Shown in pieces: positions 45,509 to 56,116 of a stretch of 64,000 nucleotides of DNA; the first letter of the stretch is position 1; each line of letters opens with the position of its first letter. Location: NCBI RefSeq assembly GCF_000417875.1, contig NW_006920872.1, forward strand, positions 292,197-356,196, in the 5' to 3' direction. The notes under the pieces were generated by a model that was not told the origin of the DNA, did not search any database, and saw nothing but the letters and a program-made list of their open reading frames with translations. Origin of the DNA: Pseudozyma flocculosa PF-1. Its lineage: Eukaryota; Basidiomycota; Ustilaginomycetes; Ustilaginales; Ustilaginaceae. Position numbers and translations under genes: made by a program.

Positions 45509-46617
45509 ATGTCGTCCACCACCACCACCACCACCACCCGCACCACCACCACCAGCAACAACGACGACGCGCCCTCCACCAGCGTCCTCGCCTCGCTCCC
45601 CTACACGCGCGGCGTCATCAACTACCTCGACCGCTCCGTAGACAAGCCCTACACCTACCTCTACGAGCAGGACAAGGAACCCGCAAACAACCACGTATAC
45701 GTGTCCCCCACCGTAAACATCTCCGACCTCCGACACCTCTCCCACCAACAGCGCATCCAAGCCGGCTTCACCACCGACCACGCCGGCTTCCAGATCATCG
45801 ACGGCTTCGGCAGCCCGGACACGCCCCAGCAGTGGGCCGACCGCAAGTGGGACCTCGCCGGCTGGCTCGAGTCGACCTACTACAGCGACGTCGACCAGCT
45901 CCTCAAGTCCCACCTCGGCGTCACCTCCACCTTTATCTTTGACCACACCGTGCGCAAGAGGCGCACAAAGGAGCAGCAGTCGCTCCCGGACACGCCCGAC
46001 AACCGCACCCCCGTCGCATTCGCCCACAGCGACCAGAGCCGCAAGGCCGGCGAGAACCGCATCGAAAAGCACCTGGGCAACGACACCCTCGAGAGGGTCA
46101 AGCGCGGCGAGCTCCACGCCCAGCTCATCAACGTATGGAGGCCGCTGAGGGGCCAGGCCTGGGACACGCCCCTCGCCGTCGCCGACAGCCGCACCGTCAG
46201 CCGCGGACAGGACGGCAACCCGCCCGACTGGAGGGAGACGGAGCTGCGCTACCCTACCTGGACGGGAGAGACGCTCTCGGTGAGTGCTCGCGCACGCGTG
46301 TGAATCGCCGAGGGGAGCCCATGTTCGATGACTGACCAGCGCAACCGCCTGTTCTCTTGCCATGCCTCGCCGCCGCCCTCTTTCAGATCCACCCGAACCC
46401 GGATCACCGTTGGTACTACTACTCGGGCCTGCCGACTGACAAGGCCATCCTGCTCAAGTGCTACGACTCGCGCACCGAGACGCGCACGCCGCACACGGCC
46501 TTTACCGACCCGCAGACGCCCGCCGATGCCGAGCCGCGCTGGAGCGTCGAGGTGCGCGTGCTGGCCATTACCGACCCGAGCGCCAAGGGCGAGGCGTCGT
46601 CGTCGTCGCAGGCGTAG
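45509..46617 (+). CDS. AsaB/CmcJ-NvfI-type Fe(II)/2-oxoglutarate oxygenase-like protein
   Basis: Member of the fungal hydroxylase/desaturase AsaB family; the substrate is unknown. Exons are 45509-46279 and 46387-46617 (333 residues), with a 107-bp phase-0 intron (GTGAGT to TTTCAG). The N-terminus is a poly-Thr tract. Family signatures are RGVINYLDRSVDKPYTYLYE, RHLSHQQRIQAGFTTDHAGF, TSTFIFDHTVRKR, an HSD iron-ligand candidate in AFAHSDQS, QLINVWRPLRG, and HPNPDHRWYYYSGLPTDKAI followed by LLKCYDS. The length is typical. Some relatives sit in secondary-metabolite clusters, but the neighbours here are housekeeping genes, so no pathway is implied. The TATA box and clean leader suggest regulated expression. 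Confidence 0.85.
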
Positions 46618-47100
46618 CCCATCGGCGCCGCTGTTCTAGGTACTAAGCCCTCTCTGACGCCCGGTGTGGCTCCGCCTCGTCACCGCGCTCGTCGTGTTGC
46701 GTGCCAGGCTGTCGTTGTATCGATCGTTTTGTGACTCCCGTTCTGTGCTAATACGATTCCCCGCTCGTCTTGCTGTGTCTGCAAGCAATGATGGCGCTGC
46801 AAATAAAGAGAGGGGGTCAAACGAGGTTTGGTTGGTGTTGGCACGTCGACGGCGGGTGCTCCTCCACCTGCCAATTTCCATTTCCCTGCTGCGACGGATG
46901 ATTTCATCGGGCGGCGTAGTGTTAGGCACGCACGCACACGTCGACCCTGCCTGACCTCTGCCATCCGCCTTGTTCCATCTCCCCTCGCACCATCACCACC
47001 ATCCCTCTCGCCTTGGACACCATCCTCTGTCTTGCCTTCTCTCCCTTTCATTCACTCTCTCTCTGACACACTCACCCACTCGACGTCCGCTTCGCCGCCC
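46618..47100. other. Intergenic, AsaB-like 3' flank and FIT promoter
   Basis: 483 bp between two genes on the same strand. An AATAAA (within GCAAATAAAGAG, about 46798-46809) could be the polyadenylation signal of the AsaB-like gene. The CT-rich stretch at about 47020-47090 looks like the FIT leader. Confidence 0.55.
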
Positions 47101-48522
47101 ATGTCGGCCGCCACGATGCGGTCGCCCACGACGACCACGGCGCCCCTCCCCCTCGGCCTGCAGCGCTACCACGTCCTCTTCCTCGGCTACTTTACCGCCA
47201 TCGTCGTCCTCGGCACCGTCTACTCGATCCTCACCGGCTCACACCACGCAAACCTGCACACCACCATCGCAAACGCCTCCCTCGCCGCCGCCGGCGCCTC
47301 CCCGCTTTCGCACACCGACTCAACCACCCGCCTCCCGCCCCTGCCGCCCACCCTCGTCCCGCCAGGCCACGCGCTCGCCTACTGGGCCAACCGCAAAAAC
47401 ATCTTCAACCAGCTCTTTGTCAAGCGCGCCTGGTTCTGGACCACGCTCGCGTCGGCCCTCGTCACCATCGTCATCAGGACCCGCCCCGGCGCCAGGATCG
47501 TCGGTGACAGCCTCGGCGTCGACGTAGACCAGAGGGGAAACCTCAAGATCAACGACCCTCGCTCCCAGAACAGGCTCGATGCACAGTCAAAGACCACTGT
47601 CACCAGCCCCGTAGCCAAGAGCACGTTGCGATGGCTCATGGCTACCGGATACTGGCGTGAGTAGCCCCCCACCGGCCCCTTACCTTCCCCGCCGAATTTC
47701 GCAGGAAGCTAACCATGCTGTCCTCTCCTTGATGCATTCACTCTCCTTGCTCGCCCTGACCTGATCATGATCCTTTAGTGTAAGTACAGACCAACCGATC
47801 CGCCGCTGAGTCTACGACGGACCCAAACTGACATCCTCTTCGACTTGCCTCCCACTCTGGACGCATACACCGATACCCGCAGCCTCTTCACCAGCTGGTT
47901 CTTCGGCCCGCCGCTCACCGAGCGCATCCTGACGGCCACGGGCGGCGTGTGCATCCCCTCGGCGGGGCTATCCGGCGAGGTCGACGCCGCATACTGCCGC
48001 AGCCGCTCCACCATCACCTCGACGAGCCACCCGGATCTCTTTTCCAAGCTCTCGCTCGCCTCGTCCTCGTCGTCGTCCTCGTCGCTGCCCGGCGGCGATG
48101 CGGCAATGGCGCTCAAGCCCCTCTGGCGCGGGGGCCACGACATTTCGGGCCACACGTTCCTCATGGTCCTCTCTGCCCTCTTCCTGCTCGAGGAAATCGC
48201 TCCCTTCCTCCCGCACCTCGTTCCGCGCGGCGTGGCGGACCTTTTCCCGCGGTCCGGATGGAGCATCTCGAACCCGTTCGTCGTCCGCGTCGGACCCGTC
48301 GGGTCCAGCAGAAAGGCCGGCGCCGGCCAGGAGCAGGAACAGCACGGTCGCAGGCAGATCGACACGGCACCGACGGCCGTGCTCGCATTCGTCCTCGCCA
48401 TCGTCGCGCTCTGGAGCTGGATGCTCCTCATGACCGCCGTCTACTTCCACACGCCCCAGGAAAAGATTACCGGCCTCGTCGTCGCCATCGGCTGCTGGCT
48501 CCTGCTGCCCAAGGGCGGTTGA
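47101..48522 (+). CDS. SCS3: FIT-family ER lipid phosphatase (FITM2 / Scs3 homologue)
   Basis: Multi-pass ER protein of the fat-storage-inducing transmembrane family, acyl-CoA diphosphatases needed for lipid droplet biogenesis. Predicted exons are 47101-47656, 47779 (one base) and 47883-48522. The total is 1197 bases, 398 residues. Membrane segments include YHVLFLGYFTAIVVLGTVYS and a helix after KRAWFWTTLASALVTIVI. Family signatures are WFFGPPLTERILTATGGVC, DISGHTFLMVLSALFLLEE (catalytic His about 276) and TAVYFHTPQEKITGLVVAIG (second His about 375). Frame can only be kept between exon 1 and the last exon if a single T, bracketed by a perfect acceptor and donor, is included. The codon becomes C-T-C and gives ATGYW-LL-FTSWFFG. 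Start chosen at MSAATMRSP. Two Ser-rich loops are lineage-specific. Confidence 0.85.
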
Positions 48523-48804
48523 GGCGCGTGCAACGATGCCGGAGCAGATGCGATGGCATGGCTTGGCATGGCATGGGTCCCGTCTGGGCCCTGTCGCGTC
48601 TCTAGAGTCTAGATGGGTAGATGGATTGTTCGAAGATGCGGGTGACAAATCTCGGCACTGATGGGGAAACAAGGTGCATGTAACTGTACAAAGAAGGAAT
48701 CACGGATGTCGAATGATGCCTCTCAACGCTCGACGAGGGGCGGAGAGGTGATACTGCAGCCTGGCCCGAAGCCCGCGTCGTTTGGGTGCGGGCGACGGAC
48801 GACT

Positions 48805-49882
48805 TCAGGCGGGCGCGGCGCCGCAGAGCTGCCTGACGACGTCGACAATGTTGGGCACGGCGGCGCAGATGAGGAGGAGCGTTCCAAACAGGACAAAGGC
48901 CAGGCTGGCGACGGCCATGACGCGCGGCCGCGAGATGAGGGAGCTGGCTCCGATGGCGCCGGCCGTCGAGCCCATGGTGACGCCGACGCAGATGTGGTCG
49001 TCCATGTCGACGCGCATCATGCGGAAAAAGGGCTCCTTGAGGATGGCGGCCAGGATGCCCGTGATGACGACAATGATGACGGTGATGGACTCGTCGGCGC
49101 CCACCGTGTTGGCCATCTCGATGGCGAGCGGCGTGCTCATAAAGCGCGCCGTAAAGGCGAGCGAGCGCACCTCGTCCAGGCCGAACAGGTGTCCGATCCA
49201 CGGCCAGAAAAAGAGCGACAGCGACGCGCACGGCACCAGGATCGTCATCATCCGCGTAAAGTTTTCGGCCAGGTCGACGCGGTAGCGGTACATGGGCACC
49301 GCCAGCGCCACGATGCCCGCGTCGAGCGTCGAGAAGAGCAGGTCGCCCGCTCCCGGCACGGGACCCGAGTAGCCGCCCAGGTCCCACAGGACAGAGTACT
49401 TGGCGCCGTTCGAGTAGTAGTCCATGACGCCGCGGATCGAGAGCCCCTTTGCCTTGCCAAAGCACCAGATGATGAAGACCGTCGCAATCGACGTCGTCAG
49501 GATCGGGTGCAGGTAGCGCCGCCACTTGGGCGGGATCACGGTGATGGCCGCCAGGAACGAGAGCAGGTTGATGCCCAGGAAGAGGGGCAGCGCAAAGTCG
49601 TGCACCAGGAACAGCGGGATGCCCACGACAAAGAGGATCGTGTAGATTGCCGGCGTGATGAGATCCGCAATCCAGTCCGACAGCCGCTCGACGGCGCTGT
49701 CCTCGCACTCGCTCGAGAGCTGCGAGGCGTCGCTGCTGCGTCGGGTGGCGTCGTCGTGGCCGTCGCCGTCGCCGTCAACGTCACCGTCCGAAACGGTGAC
49801 GCGCGGCTTCTTCGCCGATTCCGTGCTGTCGCGCGCAGCCTGATCTTTGCTGTAGTGTACCTTCTTCTTCTCGGCGTCGATT

Positions 49883-49918
<36 letters not shown>

Positions 49919-52430
49919 GCGTTGATGCGGGCGCCCTTTCCGTCAAACGACAGCTTGTTGGTGGCATTCTCGACCGTCGCCTGGCTGTCGGCCCTCGAGG
50001 GTCGGCGCGTCCCGGCATCGGTGATGGCATCGTCGTCGAACACGACCGACAGGTTCCTGCGCTGGGGCATGTCGTCGAGCGAGTAGGCGGCCAGCTGCTC
50101 GGCGAGCGATGCACGAGGCGCCCCCTGCGCCTGGCCCTCGGTCGACTTGGCCGGGATGGTCGAGGGATGGAAGTGGACCTCGGCCTTGGGAGTCCCGGCG
50201 TCCGGTGTCGCCGGTCGGACCGCCTCGAGAGGTGCGGCGGGCACAGACTGGGAGCGCTTGGGCGTCGTGGGCCTCATGTTGCGTCCCCTGCTGCTGCTGT
50301 GGGGCCGGCCGGTCTCGACGGCCTTGGACAAGGATCGCCCCCTCTGCAGGCCCGGGGGCTGATGCGGGCGATGGTGGTGATGCTGGTGACGATGCTGATG
50401 GTTCTGGCGATGCTGGAAGAAGCCGTCCCAGTGGCCCTGCGGCGAGCCCGTCATGGTGGCAATCTCGGCCGGCGTCGCCACGGCGGGGTCGCCCTGCTGC
50501 CGTGCCGTTTCGATCTGGACGTGCTCGATCTGCAGCCTCTCGTCTTCGTACCTCGTCTTGCCCTTGCCCATGGTGAGGTGGGCGACGGGAGCGGTGACGA
50601 TGGCGGTGAGGTCGTTGATGCCCATGGCGACGACGCTGAGGCGACGGTGGTTGCCGCCCGACGCGCTCAGCTGCTTGGCCAGCTCGCTGCCCGCCAGCGT
50701 GGCGTTGCTGCTGCGCCGCGACTGGATGCGGCGCAGGTCCTGCTCCCTCTTTCGCCTCGCCTGGTACCGCTCGCGCAGCCTCTTTGGCTGCTTCTCGAGC
50801 CACGTGAGGGCGCGGTAGAGGAGGACAGGGAAGACAAAGGCGGCCACCTGGCTGATTGTGAACCAGGCGGCGAGCAGGCCGATCTCCTTGCCCGGGATCA
50901 CCTCGCGTGCCGGGATGAGGATGAACGAAGGCGTGAACATGACGGACCTGATGGCCAGAGGAGTGCAAGGATCAGGGCGTCAGTTGGGGGAACCCCAGCA
51001 TGCTACGCAGCGAGGCGATGTTGACCCACATGTTTCTCAGGCAAAAGTCACAGGGCGGAGCGACGAGCTTCATGATGGGGTCGAGGAACCGCTTTCGCTC
51101 GCTTCCTTTCCTCTGCTCGACGGCCTTTTCCGGGTCGATCTGCGACTGATCCTGGCCGGGGTACTTGATCGACAGCCAGTCGAGGGCGAGCAGGCTGAAG
51201 AAGAGCGCGGCCATGGCCAGCACGGGCGCGGGGAACCGGAAGGGTGCGCGGTCGATGCCGAGCTTGATGGCCCAGCACACAAAGAGCAGGAAGACGATGC
51301 CCAACGGCACGTGCACCCACGCGGTGAAGAGGCTGCGTTTTTGGTTGTGCCATGTCTGTTGGGCGAGGGGAGGGGAGCAATGTGAAAGGATGGGGAAGGG
51401 GTGGTGGCAGAGTGTGAGCTGCTCGAACCGTAGGCGGTGGCGTCGCGCGTCGCTCTAGGGCTTGACTGCTGGCCAAGGCAATCATGCCAGATGAGAGCCT
51501 TTCACGCCACAATGCCGGCGAAGAGCCCCGGCGATGATGATCCTGACGGGCGACCTTCCCGGTCAAGGGGGAAGAGATAAGGCGAAAGACGAGGCCAGGG
51601 CCGCCCCTGGTCCTTGGCAAATTCCTGAGGCCCTGGCGAGCGGAGCTTCGGCGATCATGCCAAGCCCGCAGATCTGGGTGCGCAGCTTGGCAGGCGCGAC
51701 CCGCAGTGGGGGGAAAGGGGCGTAGGCTCGCGGTGGTGGTCGTGACGACCTGTCACCACGACCACCTCCGCCGCTCGCTCGACCCATTGGAAAGGATGAC
51801 GATGGCCGGCTCCGACCATCCGCCCCCCACCGACCACGTACGAGTGACGTGCGGTGGGCGATGCTGGCAGCGACGCGTTCCGGCATCTGCAGCCTGCAGA
51901 GGGCCCACATCGATAGCAAGGGATGTGGTCCGCACGATTCAACTCACCAGGACAAAGGCGTCCCTCACGTCCCTGATGTTGCGGATGCGATCCGGCTGGT
52001 GACAGCTGCTCCTCGAGTCCGCACCTGCCGCTTCAACATCGACATGGTCGCTGGCAGCGCCATCGTTACCGACGGTGAAGGGAGTCGAGGCGCCGCTGAA
52101 GGCAGTCTGGGCCAGATCGGGGGTTTGCTGTTGCGAAAGTGTGTCTGCGGCTTCTTCGTGTCGATTGATCTCGCCAGCGTCGTTCTTGACTGGGCTCGGA
52201 CTGGGTTTCGGGCTCGACTCCAGACTGTTCTTGCTGCTTGGTGGTGAATGTGACCTCGCTGCTGTGTGTGGTGAGGTCGATGTTTCGTGCCGTGATCGGG
52301 GTGAGGATCCTGATGTGAGGGTATCGACGAGCTCCAGTGGTGAGTGTGCCTCTTCAGCGCTAGGCCTTGTCGTCGTGGTCGTGCGGACTTCCTGTGTTGG
52401 TCGCTGGGAGCCACTAGGTGGTGATGACAT
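48805..52430 (-). CDS. LrgA-LrgB fusion membrane carrier (PLGG1-like)
   Basis: Multi-pass membrane protein related to bacterial CidA/LrgA plus CidB/LrgB and to the plant plastid glycolate/glycerate translocator. Exons are 51948-52430, 51030-51355 and 48805-50947. The total is 2952 bases, 983 residues, all in frame. Residues 1-161 are disordered, Ser/Thr/Pro-rich. The LrgA-like part has AWVHVPLGIVFLLFVCWAIK, PAPVLAMAALFFSLLALDW and SVMFTPSFILIP. A cytosolic-type insert of about 330 residues follows, with a His-rich stretch and poly-Ala. The LrgB-like part starts LITPAIYTILFVVGIPLFLV and includes RFMSTPLAIEMANTVGADES, VIIVVITGILAAIL and CVGVTMGSTAGAIGASSLI. The substrate in fungi is unknown. 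It is tail-to-tail with FIT (282 bp). Confidence 0.85.
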
Positions 52431-52593
52431 CTTTCCCGGAAGCGGCCTGTGTATCGTTCTGTAGCGTGGTCGGTCGTTCTGCTGTCGGGTCGTTTGCAAG
52501 GTGTGCTGATTTGGATGTCTAGAAGATGGACAGGGCTGAAGGGGCAGTGCGGAACGGGGGCGACGTGGAGCGCCTAAAGACCGAGATCGAACG

Positions 52594-52600
52594 TATATAT
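52594..52600 (-). promoter_or_regulatory. Putative TATA box of the LrgAB-like gene
   Basis: ATATATA on the minus strand, 164 bp upstream of the predicted ATG at 52428-52430, within GC-rich sequence. Confidence 0.5.
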
Positions 52601-55560
52601 CCTCCTCGACCTGGCGAGCTGGTAGGGAGCATGTCTGTTGCACGAGCCGGGCGAGGATGGCACTGCGGACACCTACCCTTGCTCTGTTTCGGGATCAGGG
52701 CGCCCCGCCTCGTCGTCCCCGGGGCAGACGCCCTCTCGTCACTCGGTACGCCATCGAAGCCAATGTTGGCCAAGCCTTCGATACGGCGTAGCCGGAGGGG
52801 AGGATTGCAAGTCGGCATCAAAGGCCCCACGCCGACAAGGTTCGGGACCCAGATCTGGGCTGGGTATGTGGATTCCGCCTCCCCGCCATCATCACCTGTC
52901 CTCTCATGCCCTTGCGAGCGTCGCTCCGTCGAGCAGCTGACGACCGGGAGATATCGGGCTCCGAGGCATAGAAGACCGCTTTCCACGCTCCGCCCCGCCG
53001 GCAAGCTGCGCTGCTGCCAGGACATTGATGGGCTCGCGGGGAATGGTACCTTCTCACCCCAGCCGCCGCCGCCGCCGCCGCCGCCGATGCCGTCGTCGAT
53101 GACCGCTACCGCACCTTTCCCCCGTCGATTCATCGCGCCTTGTCGACACAAGCCCTGGTCCGTGCCCACGCCTGCTCAAAGGAGCCCTCGGGCGGGTAGC
53201 TGGATTGGCTGAGCCGACGCAAAGGTGCTTAGAGTGGGCTGGGGAAAGTGGGAGCAGTGAGGAGACCCCTAACTGCCAAGCCCGCTAATGAGCCATGCCT
53301 AGTTACATGCGGTAGCGACACCGTCGACTGACCCAGACACCCTCATACCGATGTCAGGCAGTTGGTACTGTAGGGATGGCTAGTTTACGGTAGTACGTGA
53401 TGAGCCACGAGAGTCTAGGCAAGGACGGGCACGGGCGTCTGATTGCTGAGCGTGTAGTGCAAACCGACGCCTCGAGAGATGACGAGGGCGTATTGGGGCC
53501 GGCAGGCGTCGGGGCGGGGACCGCTCACGGTCGGTCTCGCTAATCGCGTTTTAGTGGCTCTTGGCTGCCACGGGGCAGCACCTGCCTCCTCATCTTTCGT
53601 GATATTTTCTCTTCGTCGCCCCGCTCCCACGGCGTTTGGATTGCACGCGCACACAGAAACGGGCGTGGTGTGCCGCCAGCACGTTACCGGATGGCAGCGT
53701 CTGAACTGTATGAGCCGTACCGTACCGTACCGCACCTAGATGCCGTCGTTGTCGTTGCCGTCGACCTCGCAAGCCGCCTGGCTGTGCCAAAGTGCTCTTG
53801 CATCTGCCGCACGCGGAAGGATCATCCCTGCCGGCCAAGGCCTTCCACCTGCGCACGAACGTCCTCCCGTTCTAATTCGGGGCCAGCACGTAATGCCAAG
53901 CCTGGCCGATTCAGAATAGTCGCTGTCCCTGTAGCCTCGTGCAAGGCAAGTACGTGCAGGTGGTCCAGGTGGTCCAGGTAGTGCCATCGCGACCTCGACA
54001 GCGGCCTCGGTCTAGGCGGCGGCACCGCCATGGCTGTCGACCGGCCAACACTCGACCTTTTCGATCAGATAGGTGCGGTAGAGGGAGATCGAGGCGAGCG
54101 CGGGGGACATCGAGGGCATGCAGCCATCTCTGTACCTTCTTCTGATGAGGCTAGGCCTGGCAGGACGTTCTATTTTCGAAGAAATCGAGGGCGGCAAGAG
54201 TCACCCAGACGCAGAGGCGCTGCACAGCCGGCTGGAGCCCCGCATACGATAACGAGGTGCACCCAGAGATAAGAAACGACCAAGGACAGACGGGGCGAGC
54301 GGCGGGCGGCGAGCGGAGCCATGGTGGAAAGTTCCGTCCGAGCCTGCCGCGGCTGTTCCCCATCCCGTCCAGCATACCGCACCGTACTCTGTCTTGACCG
54401 CCCACGACTTCAACGCCGGCGACGGGCGTCAAGATGCAATCGCACGCCCTCACCATCCGTCACCTTGCCGGTCGTCAGAGGGGCGATATGCGTCGCTGCT
54501 CTTTTAGAAGCGGTTGTCATTAAGCCCAGGCCGTGCCAGCGGTTGGCAATCAAGTACGTGTTCGTTGCCCTCTCAGATTAGGTAACGGCGTCCTTGCCAA
54601 AACAGCATACAACGGATTCGTGATTCCGAGACCGAGACGTGGTCCAAGGCCACGTTCGTAGACACACGAGCGAGCGAAACCCACACGATCGATGACTTGG
54701 CACCATCTCTTGGTCGGGCTGACGAGCCGTCCCATCCGATGGACCATGTCATATCTCCTTGCTCTTGTGTACTGCAAAGGCATACATGCGTGGCCCTACA
54801 GAACCGCGATGCCACGCATATCCTCCGACTGGGCTGGGCGGGGAATATCTTTTAGAGCTCGGGGCGGACGTCGTCTGCGTCCTGCCAGGTGGCCGTGCTG
54901 TACCTATCGATGTGCTTGCCATGGTGTTGGGGGGCTTGGATCGGGCGACCGACTCCTTTGCGCTCGTCATTGCTGCGGGCAGGGCGACCGGTGTTGGTCT
55001 GTTGGCACGACGAAAGAGCTTGGCGTCGAGATGGCCAGGCTGGCACTGCAAAGGCGGGCGCCCATACTGACTGCTTCGCCGGCGACGTCCAGCTGGCGAG
55101 AGACCATGGCCATGAAAGGGCACCGCACAGCACATCCCGTTCCCCCATCTCTCGAATTCACCGGTGCATCGATCTCGAGAGGGGAGCCGGCTTCGATCCT
55201 CTCCCTTGGTCACGATTGCACTGCCTCGCGTCGCTTGCATCGTCGGAGGAAAGAGACGACGACACGCTCGAGCTCTGCATCACCATCCGAGATCTTGGCA
55301 ACCGCATCCGCTCCAGCAACATCAGCGTAGCAGCAGTATAACCTGGCTGGCGCACCGCTGTAGGTATCAAGAGCCCGTCACGTCGGGGTGATGTGGGGTG
55401 CGGCGGCACGAGGATGGAGGAGCTCGGAATCGATTCGGTCGTGCGTGCGTGCGTTCCACCCCTTTGGCCGTAGGGGCCTAGCGTCTTCTTGGCATGGCTG
55501 TGATGAAAGCCTTGGCAGCCAGGCAGGTCGCTTGCTTCTCGGAGAATAACGACAGAGGGC

Positions 55561-55586
55561 CTGCCTGCCTGCCTGCCTGCCTGCCT
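55561..55586. repeat. CTGC tetranucleotide repeat
   Basis: Six tandem copies of the same unit as at 39990-40036, in gene-free sequence. Confidence 0.85.
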
Positions 55587-55693
55587 CTCTGCTTAGCCAC
55601 AGAAGCCAGGGCATCGACTTCCATCCAGAGTCTGTTCTACCCGAGCGAAGCCAGTCGAGACGAGGCGCCGTTATTTCTGGGTCCAGTTGCAAT

Positions 55694-55740
55694 CGTCGTC
55701 GTCGTCGTAGTCGTTCGTCGTTCGTCGTTCGTCGTCCGTC
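55694..55740. repeat. GTC / CGTTCGT tandem repeat
   Basis: A short GTC run continues into three copies of the seven-base unit TCGTTCG. No coding context. Confidence 0.8.
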
Positions 55741-56116
55741 CCTGTCATCCCTTTCTCCTACGCTTCCCCCCCAGCCTTTCCCCGCCTTCACTAGACTCGA
55801 CGTCGACGGCATTTGCTGGCATCGATTACTGCACCGCTACTGCTAGGTGCTGTAGGTACCGAACCTACCCCGCACTTGGCTTCATTGGCGTGCTGGCGAA
55901 GCAGCAGCGGTAGCGGGGATCGACTCGATCGAGCCTGGCCCGACATCCCACCAGATACATGAACGCCGCCTCGGAAAGACCGCGGAATGCGAAGGGAACT
56001 GCCGCCGTATTGTTCTACTCTTCGTGACCTTGCCTGCGACGGCAGTTCAAAGAGTACGGTACTCTGTCCGTGCTGAACAGCGGTCGCTCCAGCAGAGATT
56101 CCCGGGCCACGGCTAT

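Larger units (their letters stand above)
52431..56116. other. Gene-free region (3.7 kb) upstream of the LrgAB-like gene
   Basis: No supported gene. Visible elements are a CCG trinucleotide run near 53062-53088 and a GCCGTACCGTACCGTACCGC cluster at about 53715-53736. A GGTGGTCCA triplet is at about 53957-53980, a CTGC tetranucleotide run at 55561-55586, and a GTCGTT-type tandem at about 55694-55740. A 15-base near-palindrome AGAGTAC-G-GTACTCT is at about 56051-56065. It lies between the LrgAB start codon and the SUV3 stop codon. Confidence 0.45.

Noticed and set aside
48661..51024. Open frame of 787 codons on the plus strand opposite the LrgAB-like gene
   Set aside because: Low-complexity Arg/Asp/Val sequence explained as the antisense of the LrgB exon.
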